A stretch of 64,000 bases of DNA from Pseudomaricurvus hydrocarbonicus (lineage in GTDB: Bacteria; Pseudomonadota; Gammaproteobacteria; Pseudomonadales; Cellvibrionaceae). Positions 27,304 through 35,249 of the stretch are shown here, piece after piece. The translations under genes and the position numbers were made by a program. The notes under the pieces are model-generated. The model saw only the letters and a list, made by a program, of their open reading frames with translations, had not been told where the DNA came from and did not search any database. Location: positions 1 to 64,000 of the forward strand of contig NZ_JAAONZ010000018.1 of the NCBI RefSeq assembly GCF_011602365.1, in the 5' to 3' direction. Each line of letters begins with the position of its first letter. Within the stretch, counting starts at the first letter, position 1.

Positions 27304-28302
27304 ATGGCCGATTCACGTCAACAGCCCCACTCATCTCAACCAACCCATGCAGGTCATCGGCCTGACGCAGTTGAATACGCCATTGAAGCCAACCGCCTGA
27401 CCCGCAAATTTGGCCCGCTGACCGCCGTCGACCAGGTGTCGCTACAGGTGCCATCGGCATCGATTTACGGTTTTCTGGGGCCCAATGGCTGCGGTAAAAC
27501 CACCATGATTCGCATGCTTTGCGGCTTGCTGTCGCCCACCGCCGGCGACGCCAAAATACTGGGCATTGCCGTCCCCGAACACGCCGAACAACTGCGTACC
27601 CGCACCGGCTACATGACCCAAAAATTCTCCCTGTACGAAGACCTCAGCAGTGAAGAAAACTTAAAGTTTATTGGGCGCATCTACTCCCTGTCCGGTAAAG
27701 CCCTCATCCGGCGGGTGGACGAACTGGTGGAGACCTACGAGCTCAGCACGCTGCGAAACCGCCGCCCTGACGCCATGAGCGGCGGGCAACGTCAGCGACT
27801 GGCGCTGGCCTGCGCCACCTTGCACAAACCCGACCTGTTATTCCTGGATGAACCCACCTCCTCGGTCGATCCGGAAAACCGGCGAAAGTTCTGGGAAAAA
27901 CTGTTCGACCTGTGCGATCAGGGGACCACCATCCTGGTGTCCACCCACTTTATGGATGAAGCCGAACGCTGCCACCGCCTGGCCATATTGGAAGCCGGTC
28001 AGTTGCGCACCGAGGGCGATCCACAAACCTTAATGAACAACCTGCAATCCCACGTGGTGGAACTGACTGGCTCCCGCCTGCGGGACCTAAAAACACCCAT
28101 TCAGCGTTTACCCCACGTCAAATCCGTGGCGCAGCAGGGCGCAAGATTACGGGTACTGGTGGACATTGGCATTGAACACCCGCAAGCCTACCTTGCCCAA
28201 CAGCTGCCCCCTCCCGCACCCGGTGATGACTTTCAAGCCACTCTGGTGCGTCCCAATCTGGAAGATGTGTTTGTCACCGTCACCCACTCGGAGCGTCAAT
28301 AG
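27304..28302 (+). CDS. ABC-2 type exporter, ATP-binding protein
   Basis: 332-residue single ATPase of a drug or lipid exporter (YbhF/CcmA-like). Walker A is GPNGCGKTTMI, the signature MSGGQRQRLALA, Walker B LLFLDEPTSSVDPENR, with the H-loop histidine in VSTHFMDEAERC. The C-terminal 80 residues form the usual ABC-2 exporter extension. The gene starts one base after the fusion protein and is followed one base later by the permease. Unlike YbhF, it holds one nucleotide-binding domain, so it would work as a dimer. Confidence 0.92.
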   Translation: MADSRQQPHSSQPTHAGHRPDAVEYAIEANRLTRKFGPLTAVDQVSLQVPSASIYGFLGPNGCGKTTMIRMLCGLLSPTAGDAKILGIAVPEHAEQLRTRTGYMTQKFSLYEDLSSEENLKFIGRIYSLSGKALIRRVDELVETYELSTLRNRRPDAMSGGQRQRLALACATLHKPDLLFLDEPTSSVDPENRRKFWEKLFDLCDQGTTILVSTHFMDEAERCHRLAILEAGQLRTEGDPQTLMNNLQSHVVELTGSRLRDLKTPIQRLPHVKSVAQQGARLRVLVDIGIEHPQAYLAQQLPPPAPGDDFQATLVRPNLEDVFVTVTHSERQ

Positions 28303-28303
28303 C

Positions 28304-29413
28304 ATGCCCGCGTTTTGGGGTCGCATGAGCGCCGTCATCGTCAAGGAATTCAAACACCTCGGCCGCGACCGCATGACCTTTGGCATGGCCGTCATGATTC
28401 CGCTGGTGCAGCTGTTGCTGTTTGGTTATGCCATCAACACTGAAGTTCGCTACGTGCCGGTGGGGCTGGTTGACCAAAGCGGCTCTGCGGCCGGGCGCAT
28501 CATTACCCAAGCGGTGAGTGCGACGCAGGTGGTGGATTTTCAACAGCGTTACCACACCCCGAAAGAAGCGGAGCAAGCCATTGTCAAAGGGGAGATCCGG
28601 GCAGCCCTGGTGCTGCCGCCGGATTTGACGCAACGGCTGGTGCAGCACCGCACTCTGGGGCAGTGGCTCATCGATGGTTCGGACACGATGGTCAGCGCCT
28701 CGTTACTGCAATTGCGCAACATGCCGCTGAATCAGGCCATCATCGACCCAAACATTGCCCCCCCGGCGGCCACCCCAACGTTTGACATGGCGCTGTTTTT
28801 TAACCCCACCCGGCGCTCGGCCGTCAACATCATCCCGGGGCTAACGGCGGTCATCCTGACCATGACCATGGTGCTCTTTACCGCCACCGCCATCGTGCGC
28901 GAGCGAGAGCGCGGCAATATGGAACTGATCATTACCACGCCCATCCGCCCCATTGAGCTGATGATCGGGAAAATCGTGCCCTATATTTTTATCGGCTTGA
29001 TGCAGGTGTCGATCATTTTATTGCTGGGCTACTGGATTTTTGACGTTCCCGTTAATGGCTCTGTGACGCACATCTATCTTGCGACCCTGTTGTTTATCTG
29101 CGCCAGCTTAACCCTCGGTCTGATCATTTCGACCCTGGTGCAAACTCAGCTGCAAGCCATGCAAGCCACGATGTTTATTTTGCTGCCGTCAATTTTACTC
29201 AGCGGGTTTATGTTTCCCTACGAAGCGATGCCACACATCGCGCAAACCATTGCCGAGGCCCTGCCTGCCACACATTTTATGCGCATGATCCGGGCAATCA
29301 TCCTGCGCGGCGCCGAACTGGATACCCTGGTGTTTGATTCCCTGTGGCTGATCGCCTTTACCCTGGCCGGCATTACCCTGGCGGCGTTGCGATTCCACAA
29401 ACGGTTAGATTAA
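28304..29413 (+). CDS. ABC-2 type exporter, permease (YbhS/YbhR-like)
   Basis: 369-residue inner-membrane permease of the ABC-2 membrane 3 type. An N-terminal helix (MTFGMAVMIPLVQLLLFGYAINTEV) and a large periplasmic domain are followed by five C-terminal helices with the conserved VRERERGNMELIITTPIRPIELMIGK loop. The start at 28304 lies one base after the ATPase stop; the open frame extends further upstream only as an overlap. There is a single permease, so a homodimer is likely, unlike the YbhS-YbhR pair. Confidence 0.9.
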   Translation: MPAFWGRMSAVIVKEFKHLGRDRMTFGMAVMIPLVQLLLFGYAINTEVRYVPVGLVDQSGSAAGRIITQAVSATQVVDFQQRYHTPKEAEQAIVKGEIRAALVLPPDLTQRLVQHRTLGQWLIDGSDTMVSASLLQLRNMPLNQAIIDPNIAPPAATPTFDMALFFNPTRRSAVNIIPGLTAVILTMTMVLFTATAIVRERERGNMELIITTPIRPIELMIGKIVPYIFIGLMQVSIILLLGYWIFDVPVNGSVTHIYLATLLFICASLTLGLIISTLVQTQLQAMQATMFILLPSILLSGFMFPYEAMPHIAQTIAEALPATHFMRMIRAIILRGAELDTLVFDSLWLIAFTLAGITLAALRFHKRLD

Positions 29414-29421
29414 ATCGAGTG

Positions 29422-29473
29422 GCGAGTCACTCCAGGGTGCCCTCTCTGGCTGCGCCATTCACCGTGGGCGAGT
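29422..29473 (+). repeat. Dispersed intergenic element, copy B
   Basis: 52 bases bounded by GCGAGT direct repeats, 8 bases past the exporter permease stop. The core CCAGGGTGCCCTCTCTGG, then CTGCGCCATTCACC, differs from the 62029 copy at only about three positions over 37 bases. Confidence 0.8.
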
Positions 29474-29481
29474 AGAAGATT

Positions 29482-29841
29482 TTAGCGGCGGGTGTTGCGC
29501 TTGACCAAAAAATGAATCAGTAGGGCAATGGATAAAAACACCCACTGATACAGGGGGATTGCGACAAACACCAGGCCCGCCTGAGCGTCCGTTTGCGGTG
29601 AGAAGTACACCGACAAATAGGCAATGCTGCCCAGCAGACTGCTCACCACTCCAGTGACGCTCATCACCCAGGAGACAGCATGGCCTTTAACGGCATTCAC
29701 CGCAAATACCAGCGGCGGTAAGTAGGGGGCAACCACCCACAGGTACAACCCGCTCCAGGCTTCCGACATGGCAGCCAATGTCCACACCGCCACCAGCAGA
29801 GAGACAACATGGATTAATAACCCAGCTGTTTTCATCATCAT
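29482..29841 (-). CDS. Small four-helix membrane protein, unknown
   Basis: 119 residues with four hydrophobic segments (about 4-25, 32-50, 57-78, 90-112) and a basic end VKRNTRR. I recognise no family. There is no good ribosome-binding site before the triple-ATG start, so the exact start is unsure, but the regular helix spacing looks protein-like. It is convergent with the efflux operon and downstream of rlmJ. Confidence 0.65.
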   Translation of the reverse strand: MMMKTAGLLIHVVSLLVAVWTLAAMSEAWSGLYLWVVAPYLPPLVFAVNAVKGHAVSWVMSVTGVVSSLLGSIAYLSVYFSPQTDAQAGLVFVAIPLYQWVFLSIALLIHFLVKRNTRR

Positions 29842-29991
29842 GGCAAGTACCCGTATTCAGTCGCGAACGTATTGTATGGCGCTCATCCTCAAGCGTGTAA
29901 CCGTTAGTCTCGAGCTCGGAACAACGTCTGCCGCTGTCACCGGGCCGCGAAAATTCCGCAGGACACACGAATATTGCTCAGCCGCCAGAAT

Positions 29992-30846
29992 TTACTCCCC
30001 GACCAGAGTCTCGCACTTGTAAAAGGCGTCGGCGGAGCCATTGCCCAGGGCTTTGGTCAGTTTTGGCAGCAGCGAAGACATTTTATCGTACAATCCCCAC
30101 GGCGGATTAATCACAATCATGCCCGCCGCAGTCATGCCATGCTCTTTGGAGTCGGCCTGCAGGCCCAGCTCAAACTTCTGGATATTCCTGATGCCGCTGG
30201 CAACGAGTTTTTTTTCCAGTTTATGGATTTTTTCCCGCTCCACCACCGGGTACCAGATGGCAAAAATGCCCGTCGAAAATTTCTTGTAGGCCTTGCCCAC
30301 AACGCTCGCCACCTTGTCATATTCCGACTTGACTTCGTAAGAGGGGTCGATCAATACCAGTCCCCGACGGCTGGCCGGAGGCAGCTGGGACAAAACACCC
30401 TGCAGGCCATCCTGACACACCACCGAGATTTTGCGCCGGGCTGATTTGGACGTCGCCTGTATATTCCCCTTCAAGGCTTTATAATCTTGCGGGTGCAGCT
30501 CGTACAGCCAGGCTTTATCCTGGGGCCGCAAAAAGTGCGCAGCAATCATCGGCGAGCCGGGATAGCAACTCAACAGGTTCGGCTTGTTAAAGCTTTTCAC
30601 CAGCTCAAGATAACTGGCCATTTCCGGATAGGGCTTATGCACAAGCTTGCCAATCCCGTTGCGATACTCTTCCAGCTTTTCAGCATCCTGCGACCTTAAA
30701 TTAAACAACCCCGCGCCAGAATGAGTATCGATATACACAATCGCCTTGTCTTTTTTCAACAGGCGCTCAAAGATATCCACAACGACAATGTGCTTGATCA
30801 CGTCGGCAAAATTGCCCGCGTGAAACGAGTGACGGTAACTTAACAC
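29992..30846 (-). CDS. rlmJ: 23S rRNA (adenine(2030)-N6)-methyltransferase
   Basis: 284-residue methyltransferase that modifies A2030 of 23S rRNA. The start LSYRHSFHAGNFADVIKHIVV and the YIDTHSGAGLF SAM motif match RlmJ. The catalytic motif IV, DPPY in the E. coli enzyme, reads LIDPSYEVKSEY here, a proline-to-serine change; a second motif, INPPW, lies near the C-terminus. I start at GTG 30846 because the family begins with LSYRH; the frame extends 42 bases upstream without similarity. Confidence 0.92.
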   Translation of the reverse strand: MLSYRHSFHAGNFADVIKHIVVVDIFERLLKKDKAIVYIDTHSGAGLFNLRSQDAEKLEEYRNGIGKLVHKPYPEMASYLELVKSFNKPNLLSCYPGSPMIAAHFLRPQDKAWLYELHPQDYKALKGNIQATSKSARRKISVVCQDGLQGVLSQLPPASRRGLVLIDPSYEVKSEYDKVASVVGKAYKKFSTGIFAIWYPVVEREKIHKLEKKLVASGIRNIQKFELGLQADSKEHGMTAAGMIVINPPWGLYDKMSSLLPKLTKALGNGSADAFYKCETLVGE

Positions 30847-31000
30847 AATCAGATCCTGCTTAAATAAGAGTGGCTTAATACAAAGCACTGTAAAGAAGGG
30901 CTTACACTCGAGACCGAAAATAAGGAGTGCAGAGCGGATAACCGGCTATCGAGAGCAGCGGCACAGCGTCAAAGGCAGGCAAAGAGAAACAGAAGAGCAG

Positions 31001-31021
31001 GCTCTTAACTCCGTTAAGAGC
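31001..31021. repeat. 9-bp hairpin GCTCTTAAC/GTTAAGAGC, copy 1
   Basis: A perfect inverted repeat with a 3-base loop (TCC). The same arms recur at 35153-35190. A second small hairpin, CTCTTT/AAAGAG, lies at 31041-31055. Neither has a clear T-run. Confidence 0.65.
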
Positions 31022-31119
31022 TGTGCCTGGCCAAACACGACTCTTTTAAAAAGAGCCTTTACTCGGTTCGTCGCCCCCCGGCTTAACGACCCGGGTACGA
31101 TGAGGCCAGACCTTTGCGC

Positions 31120-31533
31120 TTATGGGGTAATTGTATACGTTAATGTCCGTTTGAGGTTGGTATATTTTGTCTCTGAGGGTTCAAACAGGGAATTGGCCAC
31201 GGCTGTCATGGCGCTTTCATAGAACATTGGGCCTGGAGTGCCTTCCAGGACCCGGATGTTTTCGGTTCGTCCCGCGGCATTCACATCGTAGCCGATCACC
31301 ACGTAGCCGGTGATGCCTCGAATCATCGCCCGGGCCGGGTAAATGGCCGCCGCATGCTGCCTGAGCCTGGGCTGAGCCCCATCAACCAGAGAAGATTTGA
31401 CGCCGGTGGCTACTGCCAGGAGATCTTGTGAATCCGCCACCCTGATCTCTTCCCCCAGCGCCGATACCGAAAAACCACACACCGACATCAGCAACATTGC
31501 GGTCGCCAGCCATCTTTTTGCACACACGCTCAT
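31120..31533 (-). CDS. Secreted TonB C-terminal-domain protein
   Basis: 137 residues: a signal peptide (MLLMSVCGFSVSALG) followed almost at once by a TonB C-terminal domain (AAIYPARAMIRGITGYVVIGYDVN, then RVLEGTPGPMFYESAMTAV). It lacks the membrane anchor and the Pro-rich spanner of a real TonB, so it cannot transmit force from ExbBD. It may be a periplasmic binding or competitor domain. No exbBD or receptor gene is adjacent. Confidence 0.8.
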   Translation of the reverse strand: MSVCAKRWLATAMLLMSVCGFSVSALGEEIRVADSQDLLAVATGVKSSLVDGAQPRLRQHAAAIYPARAMIRGITGYVVIGYDVNAAGRTENIRVLEGTPGPMFYESAMTAVANSLFEPSETKYTNLKRTLTYTITP

Positions 31534-32010
31534 GAATTGTCCCCCAGTAAGCTACGGATTTATCCAGTATTGACGTGAATGGAGACCCGCTGATTAACTC
31601 AGGGACGCCTTATTGTTATCCGGTCAATACCCGTTTTTTCACAAAGTCAGTACCCGCTGTTAACCCCGACAGCCCCCCTCGGGATTGCATCTCCGTCAGA
31701 GCGGCCTGGGCCTCAGCCTCCCCCCAAATCCTTCACATTGCAGGAACACCATCAACCGGCAGCCGCGCAGCCGCACGCGAATCTGGGCCGGGGATGGTGC
31801 CAAAAATATTATCGCGCTCACCGTAAAAGCCCAATTATATTGTGATGAGCGTCACACTTTTCAGGATATCCGGTCTTTTGAGAGACAGACATTGGGCGAC
31901 TCAAACCGCTCACCGTCTTACTTCCCCCGGGTACCTATAACCCACTACACTGTAGGTAAGACCCCGAAACAGCCCACAACCCCGAGAACAAGGAACGCGC
32001 TCCCCTCCGT
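31534..32010. other. Long spacer before a YjdF-like gene
   Basis: 477 bases without a supported gene. It holds divergent promoters, an imperfect duplication (GTCAATACCCG at 31623 and GTCAGTACCCG at 31646) and a small dyad CTACACTGTAG at 31945. Confidence 0.45.
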
Positions 32011-32682
32011 ATGCAGATTCACCTCCCCAGCATCCACAAAAACCTGAGTCTGATCATCCAGGCCATCCTCTGTATCGGTCTGGTGACAATGCTGTGGAAA
32101 CAGGAATGGGCCATCGCGGCGTTTACCAGCATGATCATCCTGCTGACCTTTGTGCCCCTGATCGTCCATAAACGCTTTCACGTCTACATTCCCCCGGAGT
32201 TCGAGCTGCTTGCCACCGCATTTTTGTTCAGCTCTCTGTTTCTGGGGGAGGTCGGGGGGTACTACACACGATTCTGGTGGTGGGATATCGCCCTGCACGC
32301 GAGTTCGGGGTTTTTATTGGGGATTGTCGGCTTTTTGTTAGCGCATATACTCAATGAGACGGAGCGAATTGATATCGATATGCACCCGGGCTTTATTGCC
32401 CTGTTCTCTTTCTTTTTTGCCGTTGGGGTGGGTGCCATCTGGGAAATTGTGGAGTTCACCATCGACAGCTTTACAGGCACCTCGATGCAGAAGCCCATGC
32501 TGAAGGACCCCTCGGGTCTGACCGACACCATGTGGGACCTGATTGTCGATACCGTCGGTGCCCTGGTGATTTCAATACTGGGTTATGGCTACCTTAAAGC
32601 CGCGGGTAATAATTCTTTTCTGGAGCGCTGGATTCACCACTTTGTCAAACGCAACCCGCAGTTTTTTAAGCACCTGGAGTAA
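32011..32682 (+). CDS. Integral membrane protein, YjdF/DUF2238-like
   Basis: 223 residues with five or six membrane helices. The segment EVGGYYTRFWWWDIALHASSGFLLG and the later VGAIWEIVEFTIDSFTG...TDTMWDLIVDTVGALV carry paired Trp-Asp and Glu residues inside the membrane, a pattern I associate with the YjdF (DUF2238) family. Function is not known. The ATG at 32011 lacks a nearby ribosome-binding site, so the start is uncertain. It is convergent with a truncated GFA gene, 37 bases away. Confidence 0.72.
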   Translation: MQIHLPSIHKNLSLIIQAILCIGLVTMLWKQEWAIAAFTSMIILLTFVPLIVHKRFHVYIPPEFELLATAFLFSSLFLGEVGGYYTRFWWWDIALHASSGFLLGIVGFLLAHILNETERIDIDMHPGFIALFSFFFAVGVGAIWEIVEFTIDSFTGTSMQKPMLKDPSGLTDTMWDLIVDTVGALVISILGYGYLKAAGNNSFLERWIHHFVKRNPQFFKHLE

Positions 32683-32719
32683 TCAGGCCAGCCACCGACC
32701 TGCGCGCCCCCAGGGACAG

Positions 32720-32938
32720 TCAGCTGACATCGCCACTGCTGCTCGGCCGTTGCGTGGTTGCCAACGCTCCCGACAGCAGTTTTACCGTACTGGACTCAAT
32801 GAGGGCATTCAAGGCAAACGCGGAACCGGTTTCGCGCTGGCACCAGGAACCGTGGCAACCGTGCTCAAACATTGGGGCTGCTGTGAGTGGGTAGCGCACA
32901 TCACCGCACGTGCACTGGCCGCTCAGCGGTTGACTCAT
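32720..32938 (-). pseudogene. Truncated GFA-family (CENP-V/GFA) gene
   Basis: 72 residues matching the N-terminal half of glutathione-dependent formaldehyde-activating-like proteins: SGQCTCGDVRYPL and CHGSWCQRETGSAFALNALIE. Family members usually have 120-150 residues and a second zinc motif (CPxCG). Here the frame stops at PSSSGDVS, just where that half should begin, and only 37 bases separate it from the neighbouring gene. One zinc cysteine (CHC to CHG) is also lost. A good GGAG precedes the ATG, so it may still be translated, but it is probably a remnant. Confidence 0.7.
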
Positions 32939-33078
32939 ACCGCTCTCCGTTCCCTGGGTTGGGCGTTATCATGATTGTCGCGTTTGTGGCTCTACGGTGG
33001 GATTACAACCGGGCCAGAGTTGATGCCCCATCCAGCAGCGATGACGTGTGGCGGGTGCCGCTCACCCCGACCAGGACT

Positions 33079-33858
33079 TCACTCACCCAGCAGGGCATCG
33101 ACACAGGATTGAGCGTGACTGGTCACCAGAAAATGGCTTGCGCCTTCAATGATCGACCGCTGGCAGTTCGGCAGCTGCTGATACAGATGATCCGAGATCG
33201 CGTGCGCCACCGGGTTGGATTGTGTGCCATACACCACTCGTGTAGGAACCTCGCAGCTCTGCACTTGCTGCAAAGAGTGTTGAATGCCGGTGCACACGTC
33301 CCAGTGACGCAGATTGTTGACCAGCAGCGGCTCCATACCGTCCTTGATAAAGTCCGGCAGTGGCGCAAAAGCCCCGTCACCCCCCCAAAAGTCAATCACT
33401 CGGCTGCAGGCATAGGGCACCTTGCGTGAAGCCTCATCGCGGTAGAGCCCGAGAAACTCAGCCACACGCTGTTGCATGTCCCGGTCCTGTGCGGCTTGCA
33501 GAACCCAGACCGCCACCGGTTCAAACAACGTCATCTGCTTGACCGCCAAATTGCCCTTGAGGGCTTGCGACAACGCCACCACCCCGCCGTATGAATGCCC
33601 CACCAGATGAATCGGCTGATCGGTTAACGCCTCAACCACCTGCTCAATAATCGCCAGTTCGGTGTCCACGGTCGGCGCCGAAAAATCCTCCGCCTCCGGT
33701 GCTCCCCCGTGGCCAGGCAACTTAATCAAAATACACTGATGCTCCCCGGCGAGCGCCTCCACCATCTTCTTCCAGGTAGACGTGGTGGCATAGGAGCCGT
33801 GAATGAACACAATGGGGGAACCGGAGCCTTGCTGTTCGTAGTAGGGGTCAATATTCAT
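33079..33858 (-). CDS. Alpha/beta hydrolase
   Basis: 259-residue soluble hydrolase: oxyanion segment VFIHGSYATTSTW, nucleophile elbow LVGHSYGGVVAL, acid region RVVYGTQSNPVA (the aspartate usual here is replaced by Asn, so the acid may lie elsewhere) and catalytic histidine in EGASHFL. It has no signal peptide. The substrate cannot be predicted. The leader directly upstream is made of 19-bp repeats that also contain its ribosome-binding site. Confidence 0.85.
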   Translation of the reverse strand: MNIDPYYEQQGSGSPIVFIHGSYATTSTWKKMVEALAGEHQCILIKLPGHGGAPEAEDFSAPTVDTELAIIEQVVEALTDQPIHLVGHSYGGVVALSQALKGNLAVKQMTLFEPVAVWVLQAAQDRDMQQRVAEFLGLYRDEASRKVPYACSRVIDFWGGDGAFAPLPDFIKDGMEPLLVNNLRHWDVCTGIQHSLQQVQSCEVPTRVVYGTQSNPVAHAISDHLYQQLPNCQRSIIEGASHFLVTSHAQSCVDALLGE

Positions 33859-33860
33859 AG

Positions 33861-33898
33861 TCGTTCTCTGTCTTCATGTTCGTTCTCAGTCTTCATGT
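33861..33898 (-). repeat. 19-bp tandem duplication in a gene leader
   Basis: Two 19-bp units, TCGTTCTCTGTCTTCATGT (33861) and TCGTTCTCAGTCTTCATGT (33880), with a partial third. On the minus strand each carries AGAGAACGA or GAGAACGA a few bases before the hydrolase start, plus its own ATG. Confidence 0.85.
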
Positions 33899-33992
33899 TC
33901 GTTGTCGACCTTCAGAGCCGCGCTCAATACTGAGTATTGTTTGCGCCACGGCGCACCACATGCCGCGCCCTGGTCCGCCTGTGTGCTTTTTT

Positions 33993-34074
33993 TTCTGCTC
34001 TCGCGGCTACTTCTGTGCTTTCGCGGCTACTGTTCTGTGCTTTCGCTGCTACTGTTCTGTGCTTTCGCGGCTGG
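33993..34074. repeat. 20-22-bp tandem repeat, four units
   Basis: Units of the form TTCTGTGCTTTCGCGGCTAC recur four times with small length differences (18-22 bp) at 33993, 34011, 34031 and 34053. A short open frame across them is only a by-product of the repetition. Confidence 0.75.
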
Positions 34075-34089
34075 CTATAGGCTTGTCGT

Positions 34090-35067
34090 CTAGGGCGCCG
34101 GCAAAACAATGATTGTTTCTTTTTGCCACAGATACGCGTCATCGGCAGGCAGCAATTTATTGTAACTCATAATGGCGTGTAAACTTTTGATATAGTCCCC
34201 TCTGCGTTCAGAGTACAAATCCAGAGTGTTGGCCAGCTCCCAGCCGCTTGGCCGGATGTTCTCGCGGCGCAACGCCGCCCGCTTGTCACGCAGTTTTTTG
34301 TAGGCCCAGTGCGTATTGAGGTTGAGCAGGTAAGCTTCTATGGACTGCTGGGGGTTATCGAAGCGGGCCACACTGTAATTCCCCAGTTCCTTGCGAGGAC
34401 GCTTTGGCTTCACCCCTTGACCGCTAAAATCCCACTGCCCAAACAGGGCATTGCCCTCAATGGAAAACCGGGACGTTCCCCAGTTACTTTCTTCTGCGGC
34501 CTGGGCCAGTGACAGCGACGGAGGAATAACATCGACGCGACGCGTCAGCTGGGCAAGCTGCTCGTGGTTCAGTGTCTCGCTGGCGGCGTCAATGACCGCA
34601 TACCGCTTGCCCAGTGCGACCAGCCACTCATCGTCGGAGGCGTTGTGATGGTTGATTTTTTCCAACAACATCTGGCGTTCAGCACGGACCTTTTCATTGG
34701 CCATCAAAATACCGGGCGCCACCATGCGAAAGAAAATGTTCTTCTTATCCTGAACCGGCATTGAGGGAGACTGCTGCTGCCAACGCTTGGGAATATGAGT
34801 TAATTCAATACGAGGGACTTCACGGATACCCGCTTGCCAGCGCTCGGCGGTATAGCCGATGCGGTTAAAGAATTTCAAGAGGTCGTGATAAGACCCCAGT
34901 GTGACCTGACGCGGTGCGGGCGCGTTGCCGAGAGCACGGCCACGCGGTTTTTCAGGCTCTGGCACCAGGGGTTGTTCAGCCGTTGATCCAATCGGCTCAT
35001 CGGCCTGTAATCCGGTGGAGACAACCACGCAAAGCAAAACCATCAGAACACGCTTCAAGGTCTTCAT
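34090..35067 (-). CDS. Bax-like glucosaminidase-domain protein
   Basis: 325-residue exported protein. A basic start and hydrophobic segment (KTLKRVLMVLLCVVVSTGLQA) form a signal peptide. A Pro-rich linker leads to a Bax/FlgJ-type glucosaminidase domain with SLSLAQAAEESNWGTSRFSIEGNALFGQW; the first Glu of AAEES is the expected catalytic acid. It probably cuts peptidoglycan glycan strands. The ATG at 35067 is chosen because it opens the signal peptide; the frame extends 54 bases upstream with no site. Confidence 0.87.
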   Translation of the reverse strand: MKTLKRVLMVLLCVVVSTGLQADEPIGSTAEQPLVPEPEKPRGRALGNAPAPRQVTLGSYHDLLKFFNRIGYTAERWQAGIREVPRIELTHIPKRWQQQSPSMPVQDKKNIFFRMVAPGILMANEKVRAERQMLLEKINHHNASDDEWLVALGKRYAVIDAASETLNHEQLAQLTRRVDVIPPSLSLAQAAEESNWGTSRFSIEGNALFGQWDFSGQGVKPKRPRKELGNYSVARFDNPQQSIEAYLLNLNTHWAYKKLRDKRAALRRENIRPSGWELANTLDLYSERRGDYIKSLHAIMSYNKLLPADDAYLWQKETIIVLPAP

Positions 35068-35152
35068 AAACCGTCTCGTCCTGTTGCACGCTGCGGCGCG
35101 TGAGGCAGGAAAATCGATCACAAAACTGATCAGTATGCCACTGCGTCAGGCC

Positions 35153-35190
35153 GCTCTTAACCCGTTAAGAAGACATAGCCGGTTAAGAGC
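35153..35190. repeat. 10-bp inverted repeat GCTCTTAACC/GGTTAAGAGC, copy 2
   Basis: Arms at 35153-35162 and 35181-35190, with an inner GTTAAGA that can pair alternatively with the left arm. It shares its arms with the hairpin at 31001 and lies upstream of the Bax-like gene. Confidence 0.65.
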
Positions 35191-35249
35191 TCGCTAGCCG
35201 TTATCCGTTAGCCAACAAGAGTCGCTGCACCGTCGTATCAGGATGGAAG

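Noticed and set aside
33876-34112. 78-codon open frame over the 20-22 bp repeats
   Set aside because: Made of repeated Cys/Phe-rich low-complexity sequence with no ribosome-binding site; open by repetition only.
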